Assembly (NCBI GenBank): GCA_000611775.1
Contig: KK106982.1
Coordinates: 6,194,495-6,258,494 of the forward strand
Origin: Umbilicaria muhlenbergii
Lineage: Eukaryota > Ascomycota > Lecanoromycetes > Umbilicariales > Umbilicariaceae
Reading direction: 5' to 3'
Length of the DNA: 64,000 nucleotides
In this document: positions 23,701 to 38,100 of the stretch, in pieces
Layout of the letters: the number at the start of each line of letters is the position of its first letter
Numbering within the stretch: position 1 is the first letter of the stretch
The notes under the pieces: generated by a model
Database searches by the model: none
What the model saw: only the letters and a program-made list of their open reading frames with translations
What the model was told of the DNA's origin: nothing
Translations under genes and position numbers: made by a program

Positions 23701-25783
23701 GTTGACTACTGAAAGCTTAATGCAATCATTAAGAAAAATAAGTACCTCTTGCCTTTAATTAAAGAGACTTTAACATGACTGATTAAAGCAAAGGTTTTTA
23801 TTAAGCTGAATGTTAAACAGGTGTTTTACTAAATACAGATGAAGAAATCTGTTGAGAATTTAATCACCTTTCAAATGAGGTACAGATTTTACAAATATAA
23901 GATTTTATTTTTCAGTCTTTGCAACAGACCTGCCTTCTTTCAGAGGTATATCAACAATGTCTTATTCAATCATCTGAACAATTTCTACATAATTTATGTG
24001 AATGATATTTTAATCTACTCAGAGGATCTGTTGAAACATGACACTCAAGTTAAAAAAGTGCTTCAACACTTTAAGAAAGTAAGCTTATAAGTGAACATAA
24101 AGAAGAATGAGTTCAATGTTTAATTTATCAAGTTTCTGAGCTTCATCATCAGCATTGAAAATATTATAATGAACTCAAACAAAGTTTCTGTTGTCAAGAA
24201 TTAATTGTTATTAAAATTAATCAAGAAAATTCAATCCTTCCTGAGATTCTGCAACTTTTATCATTACTCATTAAAAAAATGAGGTTGAGTTGTACACCTG
24301 TTGATAAAGCTGACTGCAAAAGAGGCCTGGCACCTCTTAGAAGAGCTGAAAATTCAAGCTTTTAAGAAGACAAAGGAGTTGATGTTATCAGATGCTGTTT
24401 AAGCTCATTACTCACCTTATTTGAAAACTTGAATGAAGACAGATGTCAGCAGTGAAGTTGTTATAAAAATGCTCACTCAGCAACAGAAAGATGACAAGTG
24501 AAAATCTGTAATTTACTTCTCAAAGACAATGTCACCTGAGGAAATATGATATGAGATTCATGACAGAGAGATGTTAGCAGTTGTTAAAACTCTTCAAGAA
24601 TGACATAACATGTTATTAAGTTTATAAGCAGCCTCTTTTGTCATAATTATAAATCATCATGCTTTAAAGTATTTTATCATCAAGTGATTACTTAATTCAT
24701 GACAAGCTAAATGAGCTGATATTATAACAGACTACAACTTCAAGATTATTTATCATTCAGAAACAGTCAATATCATTGTTGATGCTCTGACAAGAAAACA
24801 TGATGAGTTAATCACTCAGAAAGAAAAGAGCATCACTGCATGAACACAGCTGTTTCTGAATTCTAATTGCATAATAATCACAATAGGTGAGGGTTCAATG
24901 AATGTTGAAAATGATTCATCAAATGAGACTGAACAGATGAAAAATTCTTATCAACTGATGAATCAGATTCTGCAAGTTAATCATTTTCATGAATCACTGA
25001 ATCAGTACTGTCAGATGACAAGAAAGAAGAAATGAGGCTGAAAGCTTCAAGATAATCTTCTTACATGATTTAAGAAGCTCATGATGCTGAATGTTGATGC
25101 TTTGCAGACTCATTTAATTAATGAAGCTCATTCAACATCAGTGATGATGCACTCAGGCAAGATTAAGATGACAAAGCTGTTGTCAGTTCAGTATTACTGA
25201 TCAGGTCTGTCAAATGACTGTTTAATTTTTATTTTAAATTGTTGAACATGCTGTTGAATGCATGTACCCTGAGACAAGACCTCAGGCTTACTTCACTCTT
25301 TATCAATTGAAGATAAGTGCTGATAACATGTCTCATTCAACTTTAAATCCTTCTCACAGGACAAGAAAGGCTTTGACAACATATTTATTATTATTGATCA
25401 CTTTGAAAAAAGGGCCTTCTCACTGTCATGTCAGAAGACAGTTACAGCAGCTCAAGTTGCACAATTATATTATAAGTACATCTGAAGAATCTATGAAACA
25501 CCTGAGACAGCAACATCAGACTGAGGGTCTCAGTTCATCTCAGCATTCATGAATAAACTCTGCAAGCTTGTGAGGGTAAAGCAAAAGCTTTCAACAGCAT
25601 ATCACTCACAGACAGATGAAAGCACTGAGGTATTAAATTAATACATCAATCAACAGCTTCACTCCTTCATGAATCACTTTCAAAACAACTGATCAGACCT
25701 TTTATTAATAATGAATTTCACTTAAGTGGTTCTCACTCATGAGTTCACAGGCATGTTGCCTTATGAGTTGAAGCTGAGACAAA

Positions 25784-26216
25784 TGTTACACCTCTCACTA
25801 AATGATACCTGAATGGTACATGTAGCAGGTGTACATGTGGTACTGCTCATGATGCTTGAGGCATGAGCACCTCAAGCACTCAACTGCTCATGACACTCAA
25901 GGCATGAGCACCTTGAGCACTCAATCACTCATGATGCTCAGGGCATGAGCACCTTGAGCAGTAAGATTACACATGTAGAGCAGTACAGTCACACATGAGT
26001 CTTTTAAAATATTATATAATCACAGGTAGATTCATAATTAGGAGCTTATGCTCAACTCATGTATTAAATGTAATCTCATAAGTCTACTACCTTCTAGCCT
26101 ATTCAAGTCTACATGTGATCAGTAGTTCATTGAATCAAGCGCCGTGATTAAATGAACATTGATATAATTCATTGAATGATTGTATTATCCTCATCACTAT
26201 GACATCACCTGTTACA
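25784..26216 (+). repeat. 5' LTR of element D (433 bp)
   Basis: It contains nearly three copies of a roughly 41-bp unit rich in the palindrome-forming words GCTCATG and GCATGAGC (about 25850-25970). Confidence 0.93.
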
Positions 26217-29200
26217 CTTTGAGCATCATCATTAAAATATCAGTCATGAAATGAACTGTGACTCATGAGTCCCTCAAGAAAATGACAACCTTCAGTCATG
26301 ACCCGTCAGTCATTGAAAGTTCAGTGTCAGCAAGGATGAAGATCAAGATCTCATCATCAGATAAGTTCTTAAAAAAGTAAAGGATGTTGAGTCTGTTTCT
26401 CACTCAGCTTGATACTTACATTCACCTCAATCACACTATGTTCAAGAAGGAAGCTGACAAGATGTTATATACATCTTTTTACTTAAGATCTGATGTCCTC
26501 AATTGATTCAAGCTGACCCTTCAAGACTATATGAAAAATGAGAAGAAGAATCATGATGATGAAATGAACAAAATCTTCTTCAATCTAAAGGAGTTCAAGA
26601 AACAGATAAGAATTGTGTTTGAGATCATTAATCAAAAAAGAATCATGAAGTGAGAAATTTGCAATATTGTGCAGAAAGGAGCTGCTGCAACATATGCAGT
26701 CAACTTTCAGAGACACATCATGTATATAAATTGAGATGACACTGCCTTAATCATGCAGTACTACAAGAGTTTAAAGAACTTCATCAAAGATGAAATCTCC
26801 TGATCAGAGTGATCAAGCACCTTAGTCAAGATGATTGAAAAGTCAGTCATCATCAACAACCGTGCATATGAAAGATCTATGAAAAAAAGCCAGAAGAATT
26901 ATGTACTGCCAAAGATGAACAAGCCTCACAAAAGCACTCAGTATAACAATCAACCCTATTACAGCCCTCAGTCAATGAAAATTGATGTGACTTTCTGAAA
27001 GAATTGATTTCAGAGAGGAATCAAGCAGTTATCAAAGGATATCAGGGGTAAAGGAAATTGTTATAACTGTGAAAAGTCAGGACATTTCACATGCAATTGT
27101 CAAGTCTCAATGAAAGTCTTTTCATCAAAGAAGAAGACATATGCTGCTGTGTTAAAGAAGTCAGCACTGAAATAATCAGTTCAACACAACATTATGTCTT
27201 GAACAGCTTGTTATGATGACAGCTGCACAGTTCATCAGAGTGACAAAGACAGCTCTGAATGATTTCCTCATCAATCAAAGAAAGTGAAAGAATACGCTGC
27301 AACCTCTCACTGAGATCTCATGACAGACGTGGAAAAACACCAAGTCAAGTGAGAGGAATTCAGTCAGAAAGATGATTATGTTGACAGTGATGATATGATA
27401 TTCTCATTCAGTGAAGAGGAAGACTTCATGAAAGTAACATCTTCTGAAGGTTCAAGAGAACTCATGAAAGAAGACAACAATGAATAATTAACTACTCATG
27501 AAGAAAGGTGAATTCAAACATATATTAAAATACTCAATGCCCTCAGCAAAAAAGAGAAGTATGCAGAGTAAGTAGCAAAAGTAAAGAATCAGATCCTTTA
27601 CATTATTCAAGATGCATTTATGCAGAACCAGAATCATGAGGACATTAATTATCAAGATATAATCAAGAAGACACCTCTGAAAGGTTCTCAGTTCATCATC
27701 AGAGGGAAATACATTACCTCTGATGAAGCACACATCTCATGAGAACTTCATATGAAAGTATGAGAACTCTGAAGTGAATACTTCAAGAGAGATCTGAACA
27801 AACATTCAGCTCAGAGAGTGAATCTGAAAGACTTTGAGTATGTAGAAAAGAACTTAAGTTTCTCCCCTTTTAGTTCAAAAAACTAGGAGGCCCTCTGAGT
27901 CAGAGGCCTCTGAAGATGCTTACTTTGAAGTCTTCAGGCAGTGAATGATGACAAGAGTTCACTGCTGCAGCACAGAAAAACATGAGTAACTTTCATGTCT
28001 GAGTTAAAGTTAATGATCAGTCAGCCTGACTGCTAATAGACAGCAGCTGCACAGGGAACTTCATGAACTCAAGATTTGCTGTGAAACACACAATTCAGAC
28101 ACAGGTGAAGCAGAACCCCTTTAAACTTCAAGGGTTCAATGAGATCTTTATGAAACATAACAATGAATGAGTAAACCAAGAAACAGTTCCTACGCTCATG
28201 TGTTTAAGTCAACATTGAGAGAAGATTTAATTTGACATAACAGAGTAATCAGGGAGTGATATAATCCTGAGGATATCATGACTCTGAGCAGTCAATCCAA
28301 TGATCAATTGAGCTGAAAATGAGATATACTTTGTTAAGGGTGATAATTTTAATAAGTTATATTCAGTCCTGAACTCACCTGAAGGTGTGAAGATCTTCAT
28401 TATGTCAGCAGAAGAAATGCATGAGGAACTGAAGAATCCTGACACAAAGATATTATGAAGCAGATGAGTTGATGATGACTGAGACTCTGTTATCAAGCTA
28501 TTTATCCCTAAAGAATACAAAGACTTCAAGGAATTGTTTACAGCTGTAAAGGACCAGGACGCCTTGTCAAAACATTAAGAATGAGATCATGAAATTAAGA
28601 TCATGAAAGATTGCACATCAATGAAGCAACCTATCTACTCATTGTCACCTCAGAAGTTAAACACTTTATGAGAATACTTAGAGGAGAATTTGTGAAAAGG
28701 ATTCATATGAGAATCACAATCTTCAGCTGAATATTCAATACTGTTCATACCAAAATCAGATGGTTCACTCAGGTTGTGTGTTGATTATTGAGCATTGAAC
28801 AACATTATCATCAAGAACAGTTACCCTTTGCTGCTCATTTAAAAATTGCAGGATAAATTTCAGAGAGTGAAATGATTCATTAAATTCAATATTTCAGGAG
28901 CCTTCAACCAGATTCATATTAAAGAAGAAGATGAATGAAAAACTGTGTTCTGAACAAGATTCAAACTCTATGAGTACCTGGTAATGCCTTTCAGATTGAC
29001 AAATGCGCCAGTAACTTTTCAGGCTTTTATTAATAACATGCTGTGAGAATATTTGAATCAGTTTGTAGTCATTTATCTCAATGACATACTGATCTACTTC
29101 AAGTTGAAGGAGCAGCATGTTCAGCATGTTCATAAGATTCTACAGGCGCTACAAGATGCAGGATTACAGGTAAAGCCTGAGAAAAGTCTTTTTCATTTCA

Positions 29201-31399
29201 AAGAAGTACACTTCCTAGGTTTCATTGTAACATCAGAAGGGTTATGAATGAACTCTGAAAAGATACAATCTGTGATTAAATGATCAGTATCAAAGAATGT
29301 CAAGGAAGTACAGTCCTTCCTTGAGTTCACAAACTTCTATAGAAAGTTTATTGAAAAGTATTTAAAAATCACATCACCTCTAATGAAGTTGATTAAGAAA
29401 GATCAGAAATTTAAGTGATCATCTGAAGCACAGAAAGCCTTTGATGAGTTGAAGAAGAGATTCACTTCTCAACTGATTCTCATGAGTTTCAACCCTGAGA
29501 AACTTATTACGCTTGAGATGAACACGTCAGATGAAGCTATAGAAGCATGCATCAGTTAATTAAATGATAAAAGATGTCTATGATCAGTAGCTTTCTATTC
29601 AAGAAAGTTCTCAAGTGCTGAAATGAGTTACAAAATACATGACAAGGAGCTGTTAGCTATTGTTGATGCATTCAAACAATGACATGTGTATTTGAAAGGA
29701 CTTAAACATGAGGTTCAGGTATACTCAGATCATAAAAATCTGTTGTATTTCATGACAATGAAAGTCTTAAATCAAAGACAGGTATGTTGATCAGAAGAAT
29801 TGTTGCAGTATAATTTCAAGATTCATTATCAAAAAGGATTGAAGAATGTCAAAGCAGACACTCTCAGTCAATGAGCTGATTACTTACAAGATAAGTCAGT
29901 CATCAGTCATGCTATCCTCTGAGAGGATAAGCAAGGAAACATGTCTTTCAATAAACAGTTCAACCTCATCATACAAGTAGAAGATGATGTTTTCAAAAAT
30001 GAGATTTAAAAAGCATTGAAGAATGATAAGTTAGCACAGCAGGTTCTTCAGAATATTAAAGATCATGAAAGCTTTGAAAAGAAGAAAAGTTTATTACTTT
30101 TTCAGAGCTTGATTTATGTTCCTGTTAGTCTTCAATGAAAACTAATGAAAGAAAGTCATTTCAACAAGACACATGATCATCAAGGAATTGACAAGATGAT
30201 AGAATGACTCACAAGAACATACTACTTCTCACACATGAGAAAGAAGATTAAAGAAATCATTTAAAAATGTGACATTTACTGAAGAAGCAGAGCAGATCAA
30301 CATAAATCATATAATTTACTCAAGTCATCAAGAACATCATCAAGATCATGAGCAAGCATCACATTAAACTTCATGATTAAGTTATCAAAGTTGAAAGAAC
30401 CCCTGATGAAAGCAGTTTATGATTCAATATTAATTATCACTGATAAACTTATGAAGTATGAATACTTCATATCTTATAATGAAGCATCATCAGCAGAAGA
30501 ACTTGCATATATGTTCTTAAAAATAATAGCAGTTAATCATGAACTGTTAGAAGAGATAATCTCTGATAGAGATAAACTCTTTACCTTCAAGTTTTGAAAA
30601 TCATTAATGAACCAGTTGAGAATACATCACAAGTTATCAATGTCATATCATCCTCAGATGAACGGGCAGACAGAATGATTAAATTAAATTATGAAACAGT
30701 ACTTACATTGCTATGTTAATTATCAGCAAACTAATTGAGTAGAACTCTTACTGATAGTTCAGTTAATTTACAACTCAGCAGCAACAGAGACAACTGAAGT
30801 ATCATCATTTTACATCAATTACAGTTTCAACCCAGCTATGAATGAGGTCAGGGGACTAGTAACAATAGCACAGAGAGCAAGAGTACAAGTGAATCACCTC
30901 AAGAACCTGCATGAAATGCTATAAAGAAACATTAAATTTGCCTCAGAAAGATCAGCAGTATATTATAATAAAAAGAGAGATAAAGGATTTACTCTCAAAG
31001 AGAGGGATAAAGTATACCTTCTATGTTGCAATATCAAGACAAAATGACTTAACAATAAATTGAACCACATGAAGTTGAGACCTTTTCAAATTGCAAAGAC
31101 TAAGAGAAGCGTCAACTATGAACTTGAGCTTTCACTCACTATGTGAATACACTCAGTATTTCATGTATCACTACTTGAATCAGCAGACCTGAAAATGTCA
31201 ATGCAAAGAAATTCATCAGAGATTGACCTGAAAAGTCAAGATGCTGAGTTCAAGGTAGAGGAAATTCTAGATCAACAGAACATAAATGATGAGTCACATT
31301 ATCTGATCAAGTGAAAGGGATATGATAGTGGAGGAAACACATGAGAACCAGAAGAAAATCTTACTCATTATGTGATGAAACTGCATCAGTTCCGTCAAA

Positions 31400-31920
31400 G
31401 AAACCTGCTGAAAGTCAGTTCATGTCACTGAGGCTGAAAGCCTCAGACGTGAGGAAGTTGAGAGGAGGCTCATTAAAAAAATCAGCAGTTGTAGTAGTTG
31501 CATGTTCATCTGCCTTCAGCTCCTTGATGTTCTGAAGTTCAGTACAAATTAAATCTGACTGTTTCTTTCTCAGGAAAGTGATTTGTTTGTGAAGTCTCTT
31601 TTTCTTCACCCTCATCTCTCACTTTTGTGCCACAACAGCATCCTTTTCCTTTTTCAGGTGATGAATCTCTGCACTCACTCTGTTGATCTCCTTCAGAGAT
31701 ATGAACAAGTCACAGGAGGCGCTCAGCTGAATGCAGACATCACACTTATCATAATTATTCAACACCTTGCACTTCTTGTCACTGATTAAGCAGTGATTAC
31801 ATGTTCACATGACAACCCTCCTGTTCTCAATGATTGAATCAGTCAGATGAGAATGATGAGAAGTAGATGACTTCTTCTTTCTGATATCAGATGAAGGCAT
31901 GAGGGAGGTTGAGTTTTTAA
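31400..31920 (-). pseudogene. Antisense Cys-rich/coiled-coil frame in element D
   Basis: This is opposite to pol, between chromodomain and 3' LTR. An open piece at 31415-31615 reads a basic coiled-coil with RVKKKRLHKQITFLRKKQSD and LQNIKELKADEH. Nearer the LTR, upstream on the same strand, traces of a Cys-rich part remain. The same frame occurs at the same place in element E and, more decayed, in element B. Such short Cys-rich, coiled-coil frames are often left as hypothetical proteins in ascomycete genomes; I cannot name a function. Confidence 0.5.
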
Positions 31921-31947
31921 GGATGAAAACATTGAGAGAGGAGTTAG

Positions 31948-32380
31948 TGTTACACCTCTCACTAAATGATACCTGAATGATATGCATAGCAGGCGTACAT
32001 GTGGTACTGCTCATGATGCTTGAGGCATGAGCACCTCAAGCACTCAACTGCTCATGATGCTCAAGGCATGAGCACCTCAAGCACTCAACTGCTCATGATG
32101 CTCAGAGCATGAGCACCTTGAGCAGTAAGATTACACATGTAGAGCAGTACAGTCACACATGAGTCTTTTAAAGTATTATATAATCACAGGTAGATTCATA
32201 ATTAGGAGCTCATGCTCAACTCATGTATTGAATGCAATCTCATAAATCTACTATCTTCTAGCTTATTCAAGTCTACATGTGATCAGTAGTTCATTGAATC
32301 AAGCGCCGTGATTAGATGAATGTTGATATAGTTCATTGAATGATTGTATTATCCCTGTCACTATGACATCACCTGTTACA
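31948..32380 (+). repeat. 3' LTR of element D (433 bp)
   Basis: Partner of 25784-26216; exactly the same length, differences are transitions only. Confidence 0.93.
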
Positions 32381-33166
32381 ACAAACCCCTCATCTACACT
32401 TTCATTGAAAAGGGTGAATGCAATCCTTGAACATCATAAGGGAGCAACTGACAAGAGAAGAAGCTCAGACCTTTGTTATCAAAGCTCATGATGCAGTTAA
32501 ATGAGCAAAGGAAAACCTGAAATGAGCTTAAAATAAAATGACAGATCAGGCAAATAAGCATTAAAGGAAACTGAACTTCTTCATCAAAGACTGAGTTTAT
32601 ATTACTTGAAAGAGTTGAACCACTGAAAGATTTAACTTAAAGTTGAATCATCAAGCGGCAGGCCTTTACTGAATCCTCAGCATAAAAGATCACTCTTATG
32701 TTCTAAAGCTACTTAAACACATGAAGATGAATAATATCTTTCATGCTGATCATTTAAGGAAAGTGATGAATGATTTAATGTCAGATCAAATTCAGGACCT
32801 GAAGTCATCAACTGAAGTTAATGATCAGCTTGAGTACACAGTGAAAAAAATCCTCACAAGCTGAATCTGCAACAACATCCTGCAATATCAAGTGACTTGA
32901 GAGGGATATGATTCAGACTCAGAATGATATGATGTCATTGACTTTATAAAGTCACCTCAAAAGGTAAAAAACTATCATGATGCTTATCTGAATGAGGTGA
33001 GGTCACTGAGGAGGTTACAAGTTTAATTAAATACTTACAAGTCAGGTGAAGAGCTGAACCTGACAAATGAAGACAACATGATGATCAATAAAAGATTCAA
33101 AAGGCAGTCAAGATGAAAGATTTAAGATGAAAACTGAGGACAGTCCTTCTGTCTGAAGAAGAATGA

Positions 33167-33377
33167 TGTTATGACATGATCAACTGACACTGACAGCCTG
33201 ATATTGAACTACCTGATGTTAAACTAAATTGAGATTAGTGTGTCTTGACACTCTGACATTTATGTCATGACTGCACTCACAAGACTGCTTCCTTCTTTGT
33301 ATTTTTTTAAATTCAAATAACTCACCTCTTGCAACAGTTTTAAGTCTGCTTATGAAGTGAAATAATTAACTGTAACA
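33167..33377 (+). repeat. 3' LTR of element C (211 bp)
   Basis: Partner of 20549-20755, followed by the second CTTGA duplication. Confidence 0.87.
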
Positions 33378-33382
33378 CTTGA

Positions 33383-34754
33383 AAGGTGAATACTTCATCA
33401 AGGGTGTTCTCATCTGATGATGTTTCAACTTACTCATCAGCAGCCTTGCTCAGCAGCTTGAATAACATGTTCAGTACAATATGCTGCTTCTTTAGTCAGA
33501 ACCTAATGTCTAGGTTGAAAGTTGACATGTATTAAAATACTCTCATTAAGTGTAGATTGACTTTGTCTGTAGATGAGAAGAATAAGATCATTTGCTTTGT
33601 TATGAAGATAATCACTGAGTGATCAATGTAAATTATGATGAGTTTGATGCAGCTCTTCACTATGTGTCTTATTTTTTAAAGTGTTCATATCAGAGCTGTC
33701 ACTTTCAGTTCTGTAGATCAGTAGCTTCTTTCTGTGTTATTTAATAACTTAAATAAGAACATCACTGGTTCAATGCTCTTTTTAGAAAAGTCATTTCCCA
33801 AAGGATCTCCCTTAACATGATATATTATTATATCAAACCCTCACTGCTTAAAGCTGTTTAAGTTGATGTATAGTTGCCTTAACTGGTTGAAAAAGGTAAG
33901 AAAGGTTGACTTCTCAAAGCATTTTTATAAAAGCTCAAAGGATTCTCTTTCTGTGACTGTTGAAGTGAAGATGATCTTCTTTGTATAAACCCTTCAATCA
34001 TGATCACTTTTAGTTGAACAGTGTTTGAGGAGTTTTGTCTTCTGATGTTGAAGAGGTTCTACTATCTGAGTGTAGTACACTATGTATTGCTGAAGTCATT
34101 TAGTCAAGCTTAAGTAAATTTTCAACAAATTGAGAGTCTCAAGGAACTTCAGATTTTTCAGAATCATTATCTTCTCCTTCATGATAAAATAACTGAATTC
34201 ATTGACCCTTTGTTTTAGCAAAGTTGCACTGAGGTATCTTATAAAGAACTTTATTCTTTTTAAACTTATCCTCATGTTTTAAAATAACTTCAGTATTATC
34301 TGAAGGTGAGCTGCATGTTCTTTTAACTCTTAAGAGTAAATCATGATATCATCTATGTAACCTTTAAAGAAGGATTTAAATGAGCATAGTAAATTGTTCA
34401 TTTTATGCTGTATATAAAGAGGTGAATTCTTGAACCTCATGACTGTCATGTTAAACCTCTCTGAGCCTCAATGAGAGATTATTGTTAACTTATGTCAATC
34501 TTCTTCTTTTACTGATCATTGATGAAAGAAGCTGATGCAGTTCATAATGCTTATAAACTTCAACTCATGTACTGCTGATATGATTTCACTTTGTAACAGT
34601 ATAAGGTAGGCGTCTGTAGTTGTTATTTTATTCAAATCATGAATGTCAATGATTATTCTTTCTTTCCTTGTAGACTTCTTCTCTGAACTGAAAAACACTG
34701 TCTTTCATATCACAAAGACTGAGAAGTTAAAGGGAGTAAGTTCATTAAATTAAA
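33383..34754 (-). pseudogene. Reverse transcriptase/RNase H segment of element A
   Basis: Minus-strand frames read RIIIDIHDLNKITTTDAYL (open piece 34516-34698) and, further left, pieces of the reverse transcriptase palm and RNase H regions. The wording matches a Gypsy lineage widespread in ascomycetes. The segment is bounded by element C on the left and element E on the right, and it is heavily decayed. Confidence 0.75.
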
Positions 34755-34759
34755 ACATT

Positions 34760-35192
34760 TGTTACACCTCTTACTAAATGATACCTGTTGAGTATGCATA
34801 GCAGGCGTACATGTGGTACTGCTCATGATGCTCAGAGCATGAGCACCTTGAGCACTCAATCACTCATGATGCTCAGGGCATGAGCACCTCAAGCACTCAA
34901 TCACTCATGATGCTCAGAGCATGAGCACCTTGAGCAGTAAGATTACACATGCAGAGCAGTACAGTCACACATGAGTCTTTTAAAATATTATATAATCACA
35001 GGTAGATTCATAATTAGGAGCTCATGCTCAACTCATGTATTAAATATAATCTCATAGGTTTATCACCTTCTAGCTTATTCAAGTCTACATGTGATCAGTA
35101 GTTCATTGAATTAAGCATCATGATTAGATGAACATTGATATAGTTCATTGAATGATTGTATTATTCTCATCACTATGACATCACCTGTTACA
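34760..35192 (+). repeat. 5' LTR of element E (433 bp)
   Basis: Same family and length as the element D LTRs; the internal 41-bp repeats lie at about 34820-34940. Confidence 0.93.
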
Positions 35193-38100
35193 CTTTGAGC
35201 ATCATCATTAAAATATCAGTTGTGAAATGAACTGTGACTCATGAGTTCCTCAAAAGGATGACAACTTTCAGTCATGACTCATCAGTTGTTGAGAGTTCAG
35301 CATCATCAGAGACAAAGATCAAGATCTCATCATTAAACAAGTTCTTAAAAAAGCAAAGGATGTTGAGTTCATTCCTCACTCAACTTGATACTTACCTTCA
35401 CCTCAATCACATCATGTTCAAGAAGGAAGCTGATAAGATGTTGTATACATCTTTTTATTTAAGATCTGATGCCCTCAATTGATTTGAGCTGACCCTCTGA
35501 GACTATATGAAAAATGAGAAGAAGGATCATGAAGATGAGATAAATGAAATCTTCTTCAGTTTAAAGGAGTTCAAGAAGCAGATAAGAATCATGTTTAAGA
35601 CTGTTGATCAGAAAAAGATCACAGAGTGAGAAATTTACAATATTATGCAAAAAGAAGCTGTCATGATGTATGCAGTCAACTTTCAGAGACATGTCATGTA
35701 CATGAACTGAGATGACACTGCCTTAATCATGCAGTACTATAAAGGCTTGAAGGACTTCATCAAAGATGAAATCTTTTAATCAGAGTGATCAAGCACTTTG
35801 ATCAAGATGATTGAAAAGTCAGTCATCATCAACAATCATGCATATGAAAGATCTATGAAAAAAAGTCAGAAGAATTATGTATCACCAAAGGTGAACAAGC
35901 CTCATGAAAGCACTCAGTATAACAACCAACCTTATTACAGCCCTCAGTCAATAAAAATCAATACAACCTTTCATAGGAACTGATTTCAGAGAGGGATCAA
36001 GCAGTTATCAAAGGGTACTAAAGTCAAAGGAAATTGTTATAACTGTGAAAAATCAGGACATTTCACACGCAATTGTTGAGTCTCAATGAAAACCTTTTCA
36101 TCAAAGAAGAAGACATATGCTGCTGTGTTAAAAGAGTCAGCCCTGAAGCAATCAGTTCAGCACAATGCTATGTCTTAAACAGCTTGCTACAATGACAGCT
36201 GTACAGTTCATCAGAGTGACAAAGATGACTCTGAATGATTTTCATGTCAATCAAAGAAGGCAAAAGAGTATGCTGCAATCTCTCACAGAAACCTCATCAC
36301 AGATGCAGAGAAACATCAAGTTAAGCAGAATCAGTTTAACTTGAAAGGCAACTACATTAACAGTGATGATATAATACTCTCATTCAGTGAAGAGAAAGAC
36401 TTCATGAAAGTAACCTCTTCTGAAGGCTCAGGTGAGTTCATGAAAGAAGACAACAATAAGTGATTAACTACTCATGAAGAAAGGTGAATTCAAATGTATA
36501 CTGAAATACTTGATGCCCTCAGCAAGAAAGAGGAGTACATGAAATGAGTAAAAAAGATAAAAAATCAGATCCTTTGCATTATTCAAGATGTATTCATGCA
36601 GAGTTAAAATCATGAAGAGATCAATTATCAAGATATAGTTAAGAAAACACCTCTGAAAGGTTCTCAGTTCATCATCAGAGGGGAATATGTTACCCTTAAT
36701 GAAGCACACATCTCATGAGAACTTCATATGAAAGTATGAGAACTTTGAAGTGAATACTCAAAAAGAGATCTGAACAAGCATTCAGCTCAGAAAGTGAATC
36801 TGAAAGACTTCAAGTATGTAGAGAAGAACTTAAGTTTCTCCTCTTTTAATTCAAAAAACTAGAAGGCCCTTCAGGTCAGAGGTCTCTGAAGACACTTACT
36901 TTGAAGTCTTCAGGCAGTGAATGATGATGAGAGTTCACTGTTGCAGCACAAGAGGACATGAGCAACTTTCATGTTTAAATTAAAGTCAATGATCAGTCAG
37001 CCTGACTGCTAATAGACAGTGGCTGCACAAGGAACTTCATGAACTCAGGATTTACTGTGAAACACATAATTCAAACACAGGTGAAGCAGAATCCCTTTAA
37101 ACTTCAAGGGTTCAATGAGACCTTTATGAAACATAACAATGAATGAGTAAACTGAGAGACGGTTCTCACGCTTATGCGTTTAGGTTGACATTGAGAGAAA
37201 ATTCAATTCCACATAACAAAGCAACCAGGAAGTGATATAGTCCTAGGAATACCTTGACTCTGAGTGATCAATTCAATGATCAATTGAGCTGAAAATGAGA
37301 TATACTTTGTTAAGAGTGATAATTTAAACAAGTTATATTCAGTTCTGAACTCACCTGAAGGTGTGAAGATCTTCACTATGTCAGCAGAAGAAACACATGA
37401 GGAATTAAAGAATCTTGACACAAAGGTATTATGAAGCAGGTGAGTTGAAGATGATCAAGACTTTGTTATCAAGTTATTTATCTCTAAAGAATATAAAGAC
37501 TTCAAGGAATTGTTTACAGCTGTAAAGGATCAGGACGTCTTGTTAAAACATTAAAAATGAGATCATGAAATCAAGATCATGAAAGATTGCATGCTGATGA
37601 AGCAACTTATCTACTCATTGTCACCTCAGAAGTTAAACACTTTATGAGAATATTTAGAGGAGAACTTATGAAAAGGATTCATATGAGAATCATAATCTTC
37701 AGCCAGATATTCAATACTGTTCATATCAAAATCAGATGATTCACTCAGGTTATGTGTTGACTATTGAGTGTTGAACAACATCATCATCAAGAACAGTTAC
37801 TCATTATCACTCATTTTGAAACTGCAGGATCAGTTTCAGGGAGTGTAATGATTCATTAAGTTTAATATTCTGAGAGCCTTCAACCAGATTCATATCAAAG
37901 AAGGAGATGAATGAAAAACTGTGTTTTAAACAAGATCAGGACTTTACAAGTACCTGATAATGCTTTTCAGATTAACAAACGCGTCAGCAATGTTTCAGGC
38001 TTTTATCAACAACATACTGCAGGAATACTTGAATCAGTTCATGATTATGTACCTTGATGACATACTGATCTATTTCAAGACAAAGGAGCAGCATGTTCAG

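Larger units (their letters stand above)
25784..32380 (+). mobile_element. Ty3/Gypsy chromodomain element D, plus strand, fossil (6597 bp)
   Basis: 433-bp LTRs at 25784-26216 and 31948-32380, both TGTTACA...TGTTACA. Perfect target duplication ACAAA (25779-25783, 32381-32385). In order: gag from about 26.25 kb with a CCHC knuckle at about 27059-27100 (CYNCEKSGHFTCNC), protease near 28.03 kb, reverse transcriptase about 28.6-29.25 kb (open piece 29053-29247 with YLNDILIYF), RNase H about 29.4-29.87 kb, integrase about 30.0-31.0 kb, chromodomain about 31.23-31.39 kb (KGYDSGGNT). The two LTRs differ at about 28 of 433 positions by hand count, all transitions, no indels. It is broken dozens of times. 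It lies inside the integrase region of element C and is the innermost layer. Confidence 0.93.
20549..33377 (+). mobile_element. Ty3/Gypsy element C, plus strand, fossil, split by element D
   Basis: LTRs at 20549-20755 (207 bp) and 33167-33377 (211 bp) start TGTTATGAC and end TGTAACA. The target duplication is a perfect CTTGA (20544-20548, 33378-33382). Removing element D and its duplication leaves about 6.2 kb. In order: gag about 21.5-22.3 kb with a knuckle-like stretch near 22.26 kb, protease about 22.45-22.9 kb, reverse transcriptase about 23.5-24.2 kb (open piece 23839-24090 with VNDILIYSEDLLKH), RNase H about 24.3-24.8 kb, integrase 24.9-25.78 kb continuing at 32.39-33.0 kb. The pol differs clearly from elements A, D and E, so this is a third Gypsy family. 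It is broken dozens of times. It was inserted into element A. Confidence 0.88.
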
